DNA of 64,000 nucleotides from Nocardia macrotermitis (GCF_009604405.1 NZ_WEGK01000004.1:434001-498000), one strand, 5' to 3'. Shown: positions 51,357 through 61,857, counted from the first letter of the stretch. Notes: generated from the letters alone by a model not told the origin. Program-made: numbers and translations.

Positions 51357-52157
51357 TCAGCAGCCCTGAGTCTGTTGGACTGTTCCGGTGCGGGTTGCCC
51401 ACAGTGCGATGCGGGGTGCGATCGCGCCGCCCGCGTTGACGGCCAGATGCAGTGCGGCCGGGGTGATCACGCTGCCCGTGCGGCGGTATAACCAGGTCAG
51501 GATCACGCCGGTCAAGGCTGTCGCGGCCACGGTTGCGGGGACGTTATCGTGGGCGGCACGGGCTGGGGTGATATGCCACAGACCGAAAGTCGTTGCGCCC
51601 AACCAGATTCCGAACGGTTCTATGGTCTCGTCCAGCATCGGATCCAGAGTGCCGCGAAAGACCAGTTCCTCGGTGAACACCGTGCCGATCGGAATATGCA
51701 CACCCGCCCATTCGGCGAGGCCGATTTCCGGTGCGCGAGTGGCAAATTCAGCCAGTCGAATACGCAGGGAAGGAATGAGGAGTGCGACGCAGTAGCCGAT
51801 GATGACAATCGTGAACAGTGCTGCGGCGCATCGTAATCCGCGACTGTCGTGTATTGCGCGACAATCCCGGAACCGTGCAACCACCAGGTTGGACGATAGA
51901 TCAATCCGCGGCACAGATCGCGCGTCATCTCCGCCACCCGGCATCGCCGATGTTCGGATAGCGGCATTGTGATGCACTGCGCTGGAACCGAATTCACCGC
52001 TTCCGCGCGGGCATCGGGTTCGGAATGCGGCGGCGTAGGCCGTGGCGAAGACAGCGTTGGCGGCGGTTCGGCCGCGCAGTCCAAAGCGCAGGCGCGGGAG
52101 CAACCAGTTGTTCCACAGAAGTGGAAACCCCATGGCCGCCAGGGTTTTCAGGTTCAC
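51357..52157 (-). CDS. CPBP-family intramembrane metalloprotease
   Basis: 266 residues from GTG 52157, which overlaps the upstream stop by 4 nt (GTGA). The metalloprotease core has TEELVFRGTLD (E-E-x3-R), FGLWHIT (F-x3-H) and HLAVNAGG (H-x3-N), all intact. Between helix 1-2 and helix 3 (about residues 43-95) there is a polar stretch with SGEFGSSAVHHNAAIRTSAMPGG and lower GC that the homologues I recall lack. It may cleave membrane-bound substrates; actinobacterial members are largely untested. Confidence 0.82.
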   Translation of the reverse strand: MNLKTLAAMGFPLLWNNWLLPRLRFGLRGRTAANAVFATAYAAAFRTRCPRGSGEFGSSAVHHNAAIRTSAMPGGGDDARSVPRIDLSSNLVVARFRDCRAIHDSRGLRCAAALFTIVIIGYCVALLIPSLRIRLAEFATRAPEIGLAEWAGVHIPIGTVFTEELVFRGTLDPMLDETIEPFGIWLGATTFGLWHITPARAAHDNVPATVAATALTGVILTWLYRRTGSVITPAALHLAVNAGGAIAPRIALWATRTGTVQQTQGC

Positions 52158-53911
52158 TTGACGGCCTGCTCGAAGGCTTCGGAGAGTTCGATCTGGGTGC
52201 GGATGCGATTCTCCAGGTCCGCGTTCCAGTCCGGGGGCGGTAGGACCGCGGCCCAGCCGTCCAGAACGAGACTGCCGTAGTTGTGACCGTGGCCGTCGCT
52301 GACGCTCTGGGCGTGCGCGAGGTCGGCAGCGACCTGCCAGAAGGTCACGAACGGCCACCAGCGCATCTGCGTGGAGACGTCCGAACCGCGAGGCTCGGAC
52401 AGCCAATTCGGTTGGGAGAAGATCAGATCCGGCGACCACCACACGATCGGATCCGACGCGTGTTGCAGATAGGCGATGCGTGGCCGCCGCCATTCGGGTG
52501 AGGGTTTGGACAGGTCGGCGGCGTTCGCGGCGAAACGCACCACCAGCCCGTCGGCGTAGACCGGCTCCACCTCGCGCGATCCCGGGTCCCGCCGGGTGAC
52601 GAACTGGCTCCACAGCCGATTCGAATTCGGCGGCCCCACCCACAGCGCACCGTCCACCCGCGCGCGCAGATCGGCCAGCCCGGAGAACGCCGCCTCCGAG
52701 CCCTGCGAGCCCAGCGATTCGCCGTAGACCAGCAGTTTCGGCCGCGTCTGCGGCGAGTGCCGCGACCACGCCCGGTAGATCGCGTCGAACATCTCGCGCC
52801 CCGACTGTGCCACCTTCTGCCGGTCCGCCAGGAAGGACAGCACGCTGGGCAGATACGAGTACTGCGAGGCCACGATCGCGGTGTCGCCGCCGTACATGTA
52901 CTCGATCGCGTTGGCGGACATGGAGTTCACCCACCCGGTGCCGGTCGTGGTGACCACCACCAGCACCTTGCGCTCGAACGCGTGCGTCCGCTCGAGTTCG
53001 GCGACGGCCAGATCCGGTTGGCTCTCACCGTGTTTCATCGAATCCAGGCCGACGTACGCCCGAATCGGTTCCTTCGCGGGCCGTCCCGTGACCGCCTCGA
53101 TCCGGAACGCGTCCGGCCCGTGCGAGACGAACCAGCGCCCCTCGGAACCGAGCGTGTTCCACGCGGCCAGCGACTGCGGGCTGCCCGAACGATCCGGGTC
53201 CCGCGGCTGCACCGCGTACGGGGTCATCTTGTCATTACGCACGCTGAACGCCGAATTCGCCACCGCGAAAAAGGCTTTCGACGCGACGCCGTTGAACAGC
53301 GACACGACCAGCACCGCCAGCAACGCGGTGCCGACGGTCGGCGCGAAGCGCGGCGGAATCCGCACCCAGCGGCTCAGCAGCCGGGCCAGCAGTCGCACGA
53401 TGATCCGCAACAACCGGTACACCCCGACCACCGCCGTGCCGACCAGCAGGCTCAACCCGCCGACGCGCAGATATCCGGAGGTGGTGGTGCCGGTCATCCC
53501 CATCAGCGCGTAGATCTGCCGCTGCCAGTCCGCCGAGAGCACCAGCATGTAGCCCGCGGTCAGCACGCACAGCACCAGCACGGCCAGTTTCACCGCGTAC
53601 TGCACCCGCAGCCGGGGCGGTTTCCAGGGCAGTTTCGGCCGGATCCACCGCCGGAACGCCCAGTCGAACACGCAGCCGACGCCGTAGCCGATGACCGCGT
53701 TGGAACCGCTGATCAGGCCCTGGAACAGCCAGTCGCGCGGCAGCAGCGACGGGGTCACCGACCAGGCGAAGAACACCGTCGCGACGACCAGTCCGGCATA
53801 GTTGAGGTCGATGACGTCCTTCTCCAGGCGATGCAGCAGCCCGGACGCCCGGCGCGCGAGGACGCCCCGGCGCGAACGCGGCGTCGTGGGAGCCTCGGCG
53901 GTCTCGGGCAT
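52154..53911 (-). CDS. integral-membrane alpha/beta-hydrolase family protein (PF10081 type)
   Basis: 585 residues. About five membrane helices in the first 220 residues, then an outside or peripheral hydrolase domain with nucleophile elbow VYGESLGSQG and acid/His region DGHGHNYGSLVLDGW. ALWVGPPNSNRLW, YLQHASDPIVWWSPD and YVGLDSMKHGES are family blocks. Homologues in mycobacteria (Rv1069c group) are envelope proteins of unknown substrate. Linked to the CPBP protease gene by a 4-nt overlap. Confidence 0.88.
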   Translation of the reverse strand: MPETAEAPTTPRSRRGVLARRASGLLHRLEKDVIDLNYAGLVVATVFFAWSVTPSLLPRDWLFQGLISGSNAVIGYGVGCVFDWAFRRWIRPKLPWKPPRLRVQYAVKLAVLVLCVLTAGYMLVLSADWQRQIYALMGMTGTTTSGYLRVGGLSLLVGTAVVGVYRLLRIIVRLLARLLSRWVRIPPRFAPTVGTALLAVLVVSLFNGVASKAFFAVANSAFSVRNDKMTPYAVQPRDPDRSGSPQSLAAWNTLGSEGRWFVSHGPDAFRIEAVTGRPAKEPIRAYVGLDSMKHGESQPDLAVAELERTHAFERKVLVVVTTTGTGWVNSMSANAIEYMYGGDTAIVASQYSYLPSVLSFLADRQKVAQSGREMFDAIYRAWSRHSPQTRPKLLVYGESLGSQGSEAAFSGLADLRARVDGALWVGPPNSNRLWSQFVTRRDPGSREVEPVYADGLVVRFAANAADLSKPSPEWRRPRIAYLQHASDPIVWWSPDLIFSQPNWLSEPRGSDVSTQMRWWPFVTFWQVAADLAHAQSVSDGHGHNYGSLVLDGWAAVLPPPDWNADLENRIRTQIELSEAFEQAVK

Positions 53912-54046
53912 CCTTCGAGTATGGCCGCCGGCCCCGCGAAATCATGGGATGTCACACAGCGAGGGGTCTCGCGCGCGGGAACTACCCGCCCGCCCTCGAG
54001 TAGTTGTACGCAGGCCGCCCACCCCGCCGATCGCCACACTCGAACC

Positions 54047-54334
54047 ATGAGCACTCCCGAAACCCAGTCCAAGAGCACCTCGGCCTTCCTGGCCCAGGCC
54101 GCCATCGCCTTCGGCGTCGCCTTCATCGCCACCGCCGCGGGCATCATCTACCTGCCCCTGGACATCTGGCAGCGCGGCTTCCTCCTGATGACCATGCTGT
54201 TCCTGGTGAGCAGCACCTTCACCCTCGCCAAGGTCGTGCGCGACCAGCACGAGGCCGCCCGCGTCCACCACCGCATCGACGAGGCCCGCCTGGAAAAGCT
54301 GATGGCAGAACACGATCCGTTCCGCGCGGCCTGA
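54047..54334 (+). CDS. YiaA/YiaB-family inner-membrane protein
   Basis: 95 residues from ATG 54047. Two membrane helices (AFLAQAAIAFGVAFIATAAGIIYL and GFLLMTMLFLVSSTFTLAKVV) with the short turn PLDIWQR, then a conserved polar tail VRDQHEA. Function unknown; divergent from the membrane hydrolase. Confidence 0.85.
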   Translation: MSTPETQSKSTSAFLAQAAIAFGVAFIATAAGIIYLPLDIWQRGFLLMTMLFLVSSTFTLAKVVRDQHEAARVHHRIDEARLEKLMAEHDPFRAA

Positions 54335-54356
54335 GCCGTGGACACGCCGCACCGCA

Positions 54357-54386
54357 GTGAGCCCTGCCGGAGGGGATAGGGCTCAC
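54357..54386. terminator. bidirectional terminator yiaA / vapC
   Basis: Arms gtgagccct and agggctcac (9 bp, perfect) with a 12-nt loop, between convergent genes. Confidence 0.65.
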
Positions 54387-54392
54387 GATCGG

Positions 54393-54809
54393 TCAGGTGT
54401 CGATCCGCAACCGTTCCATGGGCTGACCCGTCACCTCGGCGATCAACTCGAAATCCTTGTCGAGGTGCAGCACAGTGAGCCCGATGATTTCACCGGCCGC
54501 AGCGATCAACAGATCGGCTGCCGATGGGGCCCGATGATGACCCCGATCAGCCAGCATGGCCTGCACTTCGACCGCCCTGCCCTCGACAGTCGGCGTGAGG
54601 TACTCGATCTGCAACAGGGACAACGGCGGGCGACGCATTCCAGCGCGAAGATCCACTCCGGATCTGGCTGAGTAACCGATCTCGAGGTGGGTTACGGTTG
54701 TGATTCGAACCAACCCCTGATCCATTCGGTTCAGCCACGCTTCCCCATCAGGGGATACTGCCACGCGAACCAAAGCCGACTTATCGATGATCCAATTTGT
54801 CACTCCCAT
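54393..54809 (-). CDS. vapC: VapC-type PIN-domain toxin
   Basis: 138 residues. Acidic residues of the PIN ribonuclease site are in place: Asp9 (IIDKSAL), Glu near 43 ([10 protein letters not shown]), Asp near 98 ([10 protein letters not shown]) and Asp near 117 ([10 protein letters not shown]). VapC toxins cut tRNA or rRNA when freed from VapB. Overlaps vapB by 10 nt and follows it. Confidence 0.92.
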   Translation of the reverse strand: MGVTNWIIDKSALVRVAVSPDGEAWLNRMDQGLVRITTVTHLEIGYSARSGVDLRAGMRRPPLSLLQIEYLTPTVEGRAVEVQAMLADRGHHRAPSAADLLIAAAGEIIGLTVLHLDKDFELIAEVTGQPMERLRIDT

Positions 54810-55021
54810 GCGCGGCGCATGACCTCTTCATCGGCGAGATCGGCGAAAGTCTCGGAAAACCATCTCAGATCGGCCATGGTCACGCGTCGTTCATCGGGCA
54901 ATTCTCTGGCAAGGGTGCGCCGCACGTACTCCGTCCGCGACACACCCAGCCGCTTGGCCTTGGCGTCGATCGCCGCGACGACGTTGTCCGGAACATCACG
55001 AACTAGCAAGTCGGTCGACAT
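54800..55021 (-). CDS. vapB: VapB-type antitoxin (ribbon-helix-helix, FitA-like)
   Basis: 73 residues. RHH DNA-binding part at 1-42 ([37 protein letters not shown]); the C-terminal part ([24 protein letters not shown]) would wrap the toxin. Preceded by AGGGGAGG and an inverted-repeat operator. Forms a module with vapC. Confidence 0.92.
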   Translation of the reverse strand: MSTDLLVRDVPDNVVAAIDAKAKRLGVSRTEYVRRTLARELPDERRVTMADLRWFSETFADLADEEVMRRAWE

Positions 55022-55042
55022 CGGATACCTCCCCTAGTTGAA

Positions 55043-55058
55043 GATATCCCATGATATC
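55043..55058. promoter_or_regulatory. vapBC operator candidate
   Basis: gatatc-ccat-gatatc, a 16-bp symmetric element 22 nt upstream of vapB, where the VapB RHH dimer is expected to bind. Confidence 0.55.
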
Positions 55059-55083
55059 ACGATGTCGGCGACAGCCGGAGGGA

Positions 55084-57375
55084 TCAGTGCCCCGAGCCGA
55101 ACAGGCGGGGCAGGGTGGCTTCGAAGACGTCGCGGAGTTCGGTGAGGGGGACGGTGAACTGGCCCTGGACCTCGACCGAATCGGAACCCTGGTCGACGAC
55201 GCCGATGCGGACCCACGGGAGGGTGCGGGCGTCGCACATCTTGGTGAAGCGGGTTTCCTCCGAGCGGGGGACGGCGACCAGGACGCGGCCGGCGGATTCG
55301 GAGAACAGGGTCACGAAGGGGTCGGCATGCTCGGGAAGCAGGATGCGGCAACCGGTTTCGCCCGCCAGTGCGGCTTCCACGACCGTCTGGATGAGGCCGC
55401 CCTCGCTGAGATCGTGTGCGGCACTGATCATTCCGTCGCGAGAGCCGGAGGTGAGGACCTCGGCCAGGAGTTGCTCGCGGGCCAGGTCGACCCGCGGCGG
55501 GACGCCGCCGAGGTGGTCGTGTTCGACCTGCGCCCAGATGGATCCGTCGAATTCGTCGCGGGTGTCGCCGAGCAGGATCAGCGTCTCGCCGGGCTCGAGG
55601 CCCAGGCCGGTCGGGATGCGGCGGTGCACGTCATCGATGACGCCCAGCACGCCCACCACCGGCGTCGGCAGGATCGCGGTCTGGCCGGTCTGGTTGTAGA
55701 AGCTGACGTTGCCGCCGGTGACCGGAATGCCCAGTGCCGCACAACCATCCGCGAGTCCGCGCACGGCCTGCTGGAACTGCCACATCACGCCCGGGTCCTC
55801 CGGGGAGCCGAAGTTCAGGCAGTTGGTGACGGCCTTCGGGGTCGCGCCCGTCGTCGCGACATTGCGGAACGCCTCGGCCAGCGCGAGCTGCGCGCCGGTG
55901 TACGGGTCGAGCTTGGTGTAGCGGCCCGAGGCATCGGTCGCCAATGCGATTCCGCGACCGGAGGTTTCGTCGATCCGGATGACACCGGCGTCGGCGTGCT
56001 CGGCCAGCACCGTGTTGCCGCGCACATAGCGGTCGTACTGCTCGGTGATCCAGCGGCGGCTGCTCAGCTGCGGGCTGCCGATCATCTTCAGCAACGTCGC
56101 GCGCAGTTCCTCGCCGGTCTTCGGGCGGCTCAGCGACGCGGTGGTGTCGGCGATCAGCGCGTCCTGCGAATCGGGACGCTGCACGGGACGCTCGTAGACC
56201 GGACCCTCGTGCGCGACGGTGCGCGGCGGAACGTCCACCACGGTCTCGCCGTGCCAGGTGATGACCAGGTGATCACCATCGGTGACCTCGCCGATCACCG
56301 TCGCGAGGGTGTCCCACTTGCGGCAGACGGCCATGAACGCGTCCACATTCTCCGGCGTCACCACCGCGCACATGCGCTCCTGTGATTCGCTCGAAAGAAT
56401 CTCCGCCGGAGTCATATTCGCCGCGCGCAACGGCACCTGATCCAGTTCGATACGCATACCGCCATCGCCCGCGGCAGCGAGTTCGGAAGTGGCACAGGAC
56501 AATCCGGCACCGCCGAGGTCCTGGATACCGACCACCAGACCGGCCGCGTACAACTCGAGACAGCACTCGATGAGCACCTTCTCGGTGAACGGGTCGCCCA
56601 CCTGCACGCTGGGGAGTTTCTTCCGACCGGTGCCGGACTCGTCCCCGGAGAACGTGTCCGAGGCCAGCACCGAGACGCCGCCGATCCCGTCCAGGCCGGT
56701 CCGCGCGCCGAACAGGATGATCTTGTTACCCGCGCCCGAGGCGAAGGCCAGATGCAGATCCTCCACCCGCATCACGCCCGCGCACAGCGCGTTCACCAGC
56801 GGATTTCCCTGGTACGACGCGTCGAACACGGTCTCGCCGCCGACGTTCGGCAGGCCCAGCGAGTTGCCGTACCCGCCCACGCCACGCACCACGCCGTCGA
56901 CCACGCGCCGGGTGTCGGGATGATCGGCCGCACCGAAACGCAACTGATCCATCACCGCGATCGGCCGCGCGCCCATCGCCATGATGTCGCGCACGATGCC
57001 GCCGACGCCGGTCGCCGCACCCTGGTACGGCTCCACGTACGACGGGTGATTGTGGCTCTCCACCTTGAAGGTGACCGCCCAGCCGTCGCCGATGTCGACC
57101 ACGCCCGCGTTCTCGCCGATCCCGGCCAGCATGGACGCGCGCATCTCGTCGGTGGTGGTCTCCCCGAAGTACCGCAGATGCACCTTCGAAGACTTGTACG
57201 AGCAGTGCTCGCTCCACATCACCGAGTACATCGCCAGTTCGGCGTCGGTGGGCCGACGGCCCAGGATCTCCCGGATCCGGGCGTACTCGTCGTCCTTGAG
57301 CCCCAACTCCTTGTACGGCTGCGGGGTCTCCGGAGTTGCCGCGGCGGTGCTGACGGTGTCGACGTGGACAGTCAC
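55084..57375 (-). CDS. purL: phosphoribosylformylglycinamidine synthase subunit PurL (small type)
   Basis: 763 residues from GTG 57375. The longer frame to 57474 begins upstream of the likely transcript start (TAGACT at 57452-57457). Step 4 of purine synthesis, with PurQ (glutaminase) and PurS. Motifs: [60 protein letters not shown] and HDLSEGGL. Transcribed alone, away from purQS. Confidence 0.96.
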   Translation of the reverse strand: MTVHVDTVSTAAATPETPQPYKELGLKDDEYARIREILGRRPTDAELAMYSVMWSEHCSYKSSKVHLRYFGETTTDEMRASMLAGIGENAGVVDIGDGWAVTFKVESHNHPSYVEPYQGAATGVGGIVRDIMAMGARPIAVMDQLRFGAADHPDTRRVVDGVVRGVGGYGNSLGLPNVGGETVFDASYQGNPLVNALCAGVMRVEDLHLAFASGAGNKIILFGARTGLDGIGGVSVLASDTFSGDESGTGRKKLPSVQVGDPFTEKVLIECCLELYAAGLVVGIQDLGGAGLSCATSELAAAGDGGMRIELDQVPLRAANMTPAEILSSESQERMCAVVTPENVDAFMAVCRKWDTLATVIGEVTDGDHLVITWHGETVVDVPPRTVAHEGPVYERPVQRPDSQDALIADTTASLSRPKTGEELRATLLKMIGSPQLSSRRWITEQYDRYVRGNTVLAEHADAGVIRIDETSGRGIALATDASGRYTKLDPYTGAQLALAEAFRNVATTGATPKAVTNCLNFGSPEDPGVMWQFQQAVRGLADGCAALGIPVTGGNVSFYNQTGQTAILPTPVVGVLGVIDDVHRRIPTGLGLEPGETLILLGDTRDEFDGSIWAQVEHDHLGGVPPRVDLAREQLLAEVLTSGSRDGMISAAHDLSEGGLIQTVVEAALAGETGCRILLPEHADPFVTLFSESAGRVLVAVPRSEETRFTKMCDARTLPWVRIGVVDQGSDSVEVQGQFTVPLTELRDVFEATLPRLFGSGH

Positions 57376-57451
57376 GGTGAGTACCAGGGTCCTTTCGGCG
57401 GGCACGTGATTGCCATGAGCCCTGAAGCAGGGATTCGGCAGATACCCAGCG

Positions 57452-57457
57452 AGTCTA
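57452..57457 (-). promoter_or_regulatory. -10 box of purL
   Basis: TAGACT on the minus strand, about 77 nt before GTG 57375. Confidence 0.4.
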
Positions 57458-57604
57458 ATGTGTACCGAAACCACGCCTTACACCGTGTTCAGTGCGGCCC
57501 CACCCACAGCCCCCGAAGGTCCCGAGTCGTGATGCGTGTACGCCGGGAAACGTGACCTACGAGACCCTCGAGCCGTGTCGCGCGAGGCATTTCGGCGCAC
57601 CGGA

Positions 57605-57610
57605 TACTCT
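57605..57610 (+). promoter_or_regulatory. -10 box of a leaderless transcript
   Basis: TACTCT lies 6 nt before GTG 57617 of the GT87 gene. Confidence 0.5.
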
Positions 57611-57616
57611 TGGCGC

Positions 57617-58966
57617 GTGAACGAGCGATCCCAGGTCGCGGATCCGGACGAAAAGCCCTCGAACAGCTCGAACGAGCCGGCGGCTGGGTCGGATCCGGAG
57701 GCCGGACGACGGCGCGTGGTGGCGATCGCGATCGCCCTGTTCGTGGTTTCCGCGATCATCTCCATGGCGGCCGGGCTGTGGCGCGGTTACATCGATCTCC
57801 AGGTCTATCGCGACGGCGCGCGCGTCTGGCTCGACGGCGGCGACCTGTACGGGCCGCTGCCGAAGGTCGGCGGGCTCGAACTGCCGTTCACCTATCCCCC
57901 GCTGGCCGCGCTGGTCTTCACCCCGCTCGCGCTGCTGCCGCTGCTGCCCGCCGAATGGCTGGTGCTGGCGCTGGCCATCGGCAGCCTGGCACTGACGGTG
58001 TGGCTGGTGCTGCGGCGGTTGCGGCCCCGGCTGGACCGGCGGACCGGACTGGCGCTGGTGATCGGCGCGGTCGCCCTGCTGGGCCTGTCCGAGCCGATCC
58101 GGCAGACCTACAACTTCGGGCAGATCAATCTGTTCCTGATGACCGCGATCGCACTGGATACGTTGGTGCGCAAGCCTTTCTGGCCGCGCGGCATGCTGAT
58201 CGGGATCGCGGTGGCGATCAAACTGACCCCCGGCGGATTCCTGCTGTACTTCCTCATCCGCCGCGACTGGCGTGCCGCGCGCAACGTGGCGCTCTCGGCG
58301 CTGGGCGCGATCGCGGCCGGATTCGCGCTGTTCCCACGGGAATCGACGCGCTACTGGTTCCACATCCTGCCCGACACCGGCCGCATCGGGCCGCCCTATT
58401 ACGCGGGCAACCAGTCGCTCAAGGGGTTCGCGTTCCGGCTCGGACTGGACACCTCGAATGCGACGATCCTGTGGCTGGTCACCTCGCTGATCGCGGTGGC
58501 GCTCGCCGCGATCCTGATGAAACGACTCTTCGACGACGCCGCGTTCGCCCGCCGCCACGAATCCCCCGATACTCCCGCACCCGCCTCGAACGCCGCGACC
58601 ATTGCCGCGCTGACCGTGAATGCCGCTGCGGTACTGCTGATTTCGCCGGTCTCCTGGTCGCATCACTGGGTGTGGGTGGCCCCGGCCGCCCTGGTCGCCG
58701 CCGACGCCGTCGAACGCGGCGGGCGCAGTCGGCGCTACCTGCTCGCGACGGCCGCGATCGTGGTGATGTTCATGGTCGGGCCGCAGTGGCTGCTGCCGCA
58801 CGGCGGCGATCGCGAACGGGGTTGGGCGGTGTGGGAGGAGCTGGTCGGGTCGAGTTATGTGCTGGTGACGTTCGCGGTGCTGGTCATCGCGGTCGTGGCC
58901 TACCGGCCGATCTACCGCGCGGTGGGCTCGGCCGGTGCCAGGAAGGCCGCCAACGCCGCCGAATAG
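57617..58966 (+). CDS. GT87 (DUF2029) polyprenol-linked mannosyltransferase-like membrane protein
   Basis: 449 residues from GTG 57617. A 35-residue polar lead and about ten membrane helices of the GT-C fold. The first outer loop has the conserved acid: [22 protein letters not shown]. Other family blocks are [25 protein letters not shown] and [13 protein letters not shown]87 members in this order (PimE, Rv2181) add mannose from polyprenyl-phosphate-mannose to PIM or lipomannan. Overlaps pepC tail to tail by 55 nt. Confidence 0.88.
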   Translation: MNERSQVADPDEKPSNSSNEPAAGSDPEAGRRRVVAIAIALFVVSAIISMAAGLWRGYIDLQVYRDGARVWLDGGDLYGPLPKVGGLELPFTYPPLAALVFTPLALLPLLPAEWLVLALAIGSLALTVWLVLRRLRPRLDRRTGLALVIGAVALLGLSEPIRQTYNFGQINLFLMTAIALDTLVRKPFWPRGMLIGIAVAIKLTPGGFLLYFLIRRDWRAARNVALSALGAIAAGFALFPRESTRYWFHILPDTGRIGPPYYAGNQSLKGFAFRLGLDTSNATILWLVTSLIAVALAAILMKRLFDDAAFARRHESPDTPAPASNAATIAALTVNAAAVLLISPVSWSHHWVWVAPAALVAADAVERGGRSRRYLLATAAIVVMFMVGPQWLLPHGGDRERGWAVWEELVGSSYVLVTFAVLVIAVVAYRPIYRAVGSAGARKAANAAE

Positions 58967-60204
58967 GCCGCCACATCGTGCGCGCCCATCAGCTCGCGCG
59001 CGGAATGCATGGCCAACTGGGGTGCGCCGACGTCGACGGTGGTCATGCCGGTGCGCGCGGCGGACATCGGGCCGATGGTCGATCCGCAGGGCAGATCCGC
59101 GCGATGCACGTAGCGCTGGAGCGGCACCTCCGCCTGCGCGCAGGCCAGCGCGAACGCGCCCGCGCCGACCGCGTCGGTGGCGTAGCGCAGATTCTGATTC
59201 ACCTTCAGCACCGGGCCCGCGTTGATCTCGATCCGGTGCGCGGGCTCGTGCCGCTCGGGATAGTTGGGGTGCGTCGCATGCGCCATATCGCCCGAGGCCA
59301 GCACCGAACCCGCCAGGGCGGCAAGGTATTCCGAACGTCCGCCGCCGCGCGCGAGCACGATCCGCTCCAGGATCGAGGGCAGCAGATCGGACTGCGCGCC
59401 GCGATCGGACTGGCTGCCGACCTCCTCGTGATCGAACATCACCAGCACCGGCGTCGCCGCGCCGGGTTCGGCCACCGCCGCGAGGAAGGCGTGCAGACCC
59501 GCGTAGCAGGTGGCCTGATTGTCCAGGCGGGGCGCGCTGATCAGGTCGAGATCGCGGCCGACCGGGGCGCTCGGGGTCAGGTCGTGGGTCATCAACTCCC
59601 AGCCCAGCACCGCTTCCGGATCGATACCGGCGTGCTCGGCCAGGTAGTCCAGGAACGGACGCGGCTCGCCGCCCACACCCCACACCGCGTTGACGTGACG
59701 TTGCGGATCCAGGCTCACCCCGCGCCGATCCTCGGACAGGTGGATCGCCAGCTGCGGCACCCGCAGCAGCGGCTCGTCGACCCGGATCAGCTTCTCCGCC
59801 AACGCATTTCCCGCACGGACCGTGATCCGCCCGGAAATCCCCAGATCCCGGTCCAGCCAGGAGTTCAGCCACGCCCCGCCGTACGGCTCGAGCCCGACCA
59901 GCTGCCAGCCCGCCGAGGTCAGATCCGGATGCTGTTTCACCCGCAGATTCGGGCTGTCGGTGTGCGCGCCGACCACCCGGAACGGTTGCGCCGCACCGGT
60001 TTCCACCCACGCGATGAGCGAGCCGCCACGCACCACGAAATACCGGCCCGCGGCGGGCAACTCCCAGGCTCGGGACTCGGACAGCTCCCGGAAACCGTTG
60101 GCGGTCAACTCGTCGGCGACGGTGCGCACCACATGGAACGGCGAGGGCGAGGCGTCGACGAAAGCGCACAGTCCGGGCGGCGTAGCGGTGGTCGAAACAG
60201 GCAT
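58912..60204 (-). CDS. pepC: M18 family aspartyl aminopeptidase
   Basis: 430 residues from ATG 60204. Zinc-site motifs: [12 protein letters not shown] (His), [10 protein letters not shown] (Asp), [10 protein letters not shown] (Glu pair), and [11 protein letters not shown] near the C-terminus (His). [11 protein letters not shown] and PCGSTIGPM are family blocks. Removes acidic N-terminal residues in the cytoplasm. Position matches Rv0800. Confidence 0.94.
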   Translation of the reverse strand: MPVSTTATPPGLCAFVDASPSPFHVVRTVADELTANGFRELSESRAWELPAAGRYFVVRGGSLIAWVETGAAQPFRVVGAHTDSPNLRVKQHPDLTSAGWQLVGLEPYGGAWLNSWLDRDLGISGRITVRAGNALAEKLIRVDEPLLRVPQLAIHLSEDRRGVSLDPQRHVNAVWGVGGEPRPFLDYLAEHAGIDPEAVLGWELMTHDLTPSAPVGRDLDLISAPRLDNQATCYAGLHAFLAAVAEPGAATPVLVMFDHEEVGSQSDRGAQSDLLPSILERIVLARGGGRSEYLAALAGSVLASGDMAHATHPNYPERHEPAHRIEINAGPVLKVNQNLRYATDAVGAGAFALACAQAEVPLQRYVHRADLPCGSTIGPMSAARTGMTTVDVGAPQLAMHSARELMGAHDVAAYSAALAAFLAPAEPTAR

Positions 60205-60283
60205 TCCGCAATCTTGGCCCCCGCGTCGACCCGGCGTGTTCGCGGCCCCCGGGTTCGGCGGTTCCACTCGGTGCCGACCGATC

Positions 60284-60724
60284 TCAGTGATCGTGGACGG
60301 GCACCTGCACCACGAGTTCCAGCAGCCGCAGCAGTTCGGCCTGATTGCGGGCGCCGATTCGTTTGCGCAATTGTTCCTCGGCGCGACGTTCTTCGGTGCG
60401 AACCGATTCCACGACTTCGACACCGCGTTTGCTGAGTCCGATGAGAATACGGCGGCGGTCGTCCTCGGCCGCGATGCGGAAAATCAGGCCGCGTTCGGCG
60501 AGGGCATCGGCGTGACGCGTGGCCGAGGAGGGCGGGAGTTGTGCGCGGCAGGCCAATTCGGACATGGTGATTCCGACCTCATCGGACAAATTGGACAGCA
60601 TGGCCCAATGGTCCGCCGAGAGCCGTCGCGCGGACAGGGCGGTCTCGAGGTGGCGGAGCCAACCGCGTTCCGCAGCACGTAGTGCGCCGTGCAACGTGGA
60701 AAATCCGCTTACAATGGTCGACAT
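60284..60724 (-). CDS. MarR-family regulator
   Basis: 146 residues from ATG 60724 (GGAAGAA upstream). Winged helix at about 35-105: [73 protein letters not shown], with the wing D-D-R-R. Divergent from the AmiC-like gene 54 bp away, so a binding site in that gap would control both. Ligand unknown; the AmiC-like product is a candidate partner. Confidence 0.9.
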   Translation of the reverse strand: MSTIVSGFSTLHGALRAAERGWLRHLETALSARRLSADHWAMLSNLSDEVGITMSELACRAQLPPSSATRHADALAERGLIFRIAAEDDRRRILIGLSKRGVEVVESVRTEERRAEEQLRKRIGARNQAELLRLLELVVQVPVHDH

Positions 60725-60778
60725 AATAATTTCTTCCGCCCATTTCCTATTTTCCTCCGACGAGGAGAAGGGTACCGA

Positions 60779-61849
60779 ATGTCGCCGTTCCACGAAGGCA
60801 CGGACGATGTGACAGAAGTCCTCAACATCGTCCCGCTGCAAGGTTCCGGTGGAATCATGGCGCCGCCCTGCGAGGCCGCGGTCGCGCTCGCGGTGTCGGA
60901 AATCAACAGCGGCGCAGGAATTCTCGGCCGCGAGGTCCGGGTGACCACCGTGGACGGCGGGCGCGCACCGACCGAGGTCGCGCGGGAGGTCTCCGCACTC
61001 CTGGCCACCGGCATGATCGACGCGATCACCGGCTGGCACACCTCCGCGGTCCGGCGCGCGGTCGCCCGCGCCGCCGACGGCCGGGTCCCCTACCTGTTCG
61101 CGACGATCCACGAGGATCTGCCCGACGAGCCGCCCGGGGTCGTGATGGTCGGCGAGAGCCCCGCCGGGAACGTGCTGCCCGCCATGGACTGGCTGCACCG
61201 CCAGTACGGCACCCGGCGCTGGGCGATCGTCGGCAACGACTACATCTGGCCGCGCGCCACCGCGCGGGCGGTGCGGGCGCGGCATCCGGGCGCGGTGGTG
61301 CTGGAGCATTTCGTTCCGCTGGGCACCGAGGATTTCGGCGCGTTGCTGCGCGATCCGCGGCTGGATCTGGCCGACGGCATCGTGCTGCTGCTGGTCGGGA
61401 CGGACGCGGTGCGGTTCAATCAGCAGTTCGCGCAGACCGGCCGGGCCGCGTACCAGGTGCGGCTGAGTCCGGCGATCGATGAGACCGTGCTGCTGGCGGC
61501 CGGTCCGGCGGCCAACGAGAACCTCTACGTCGCCTCGGCGTACTTCCCGGATCAGATCGGCGATCCGGATCGGCTGGCGCGCTATCACCGCCTGCACGGG
61601 CGGTTCGCGCCCGCCATGACCTTCTTCAGCAATACCAGTTACGAGGCGATCCACCTGATCGGCTCGATGGCGCGCACGCTCGGCTCACTCGAGGTGCCCC
61701 GCATGCGCGCGGCCATGACCGACGGGCTCGTACTCGAAACCCCTTCCGGCGGAAGGGTTTTCCGAGGTGATCGACCCGAACGGGCCGAGGCGCTGATCGC
61801 CCGTGCCGAAGGTGTGCAGTTGCACGTCGTGGACAGTCTGGTCCACTGA
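60779..61849 (+). CDS. AmiC-like periplasmic-binding-fold protein without signal peptide
   Basis: 356 residues from ATG 60779 (GAGGAGAAGG upstream). Type I solute-binding fold of the urea/short-chain amide group: NIVPLQGSGGIMAPPCEAAVALAVSEINSGAGILGREVRVTTVDGG, then WAIVGNDYIWPRATARAV and SAYFPDQIGD. There is no signal peptide or lipobox and no transporter gene nearby, so it is more like the cytosolic sensor AmiC than a transporter component. The divergent partner is a MarR regulator. It may sense an amide, urea or amino-acid-like ligand. Confidence 0.8.
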   Translation: MSPFHEGTDDVTEVLNIVPLQGSGGIMAPPCEAAVALAVSEINSGAGILGREVRVTTVDGGRAPTEVAREVSALLATGMIDAITGWHTSAVRRAVARAADGRVPYLFATIHEDLPDEPPGVVMVGESPAGNVLPAMDWLHRQYGTRRWAIVGNDYIWPRATARAVRARHPGAVVLEHFVPLGTEDFGALLRDPRLDLADGIVLLLVGTDAVRFNQQFAQTGRAAYQVRLSPAIDETVLLAAGPAANENLYVASAYFPDQIGDPDRLARYHRLHGRFAPAMTFFSNTSYEAIHLIGSMARTLGSLEVPRMRAAMTDGLVLETPSGGRVFRGDRPERAEALIARAEGVQLHVVDSLVH

Positions 61850-61857
61850 CCGATCGA

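Noticed and set aside
52158..52934. N-terminal extension of the CPBP frame
   Set aside because: It overlaps the membrane hydrolase gene in another frame; GTG 52157 with a GTGA overlap is the better start.
52757..54046. Long upstream extension of the yiaA frame
   Set aside because: It lies antisense to the membrane hydrolase and reads as low-complexity; ATG 54047 fits the family.
57557..60435. Very long open frames (884 and 941 codons) across GT87 and pepC
   Set aside because: Both run through two well-supported genes in other frames, and the products are Arg-rich without any domain.
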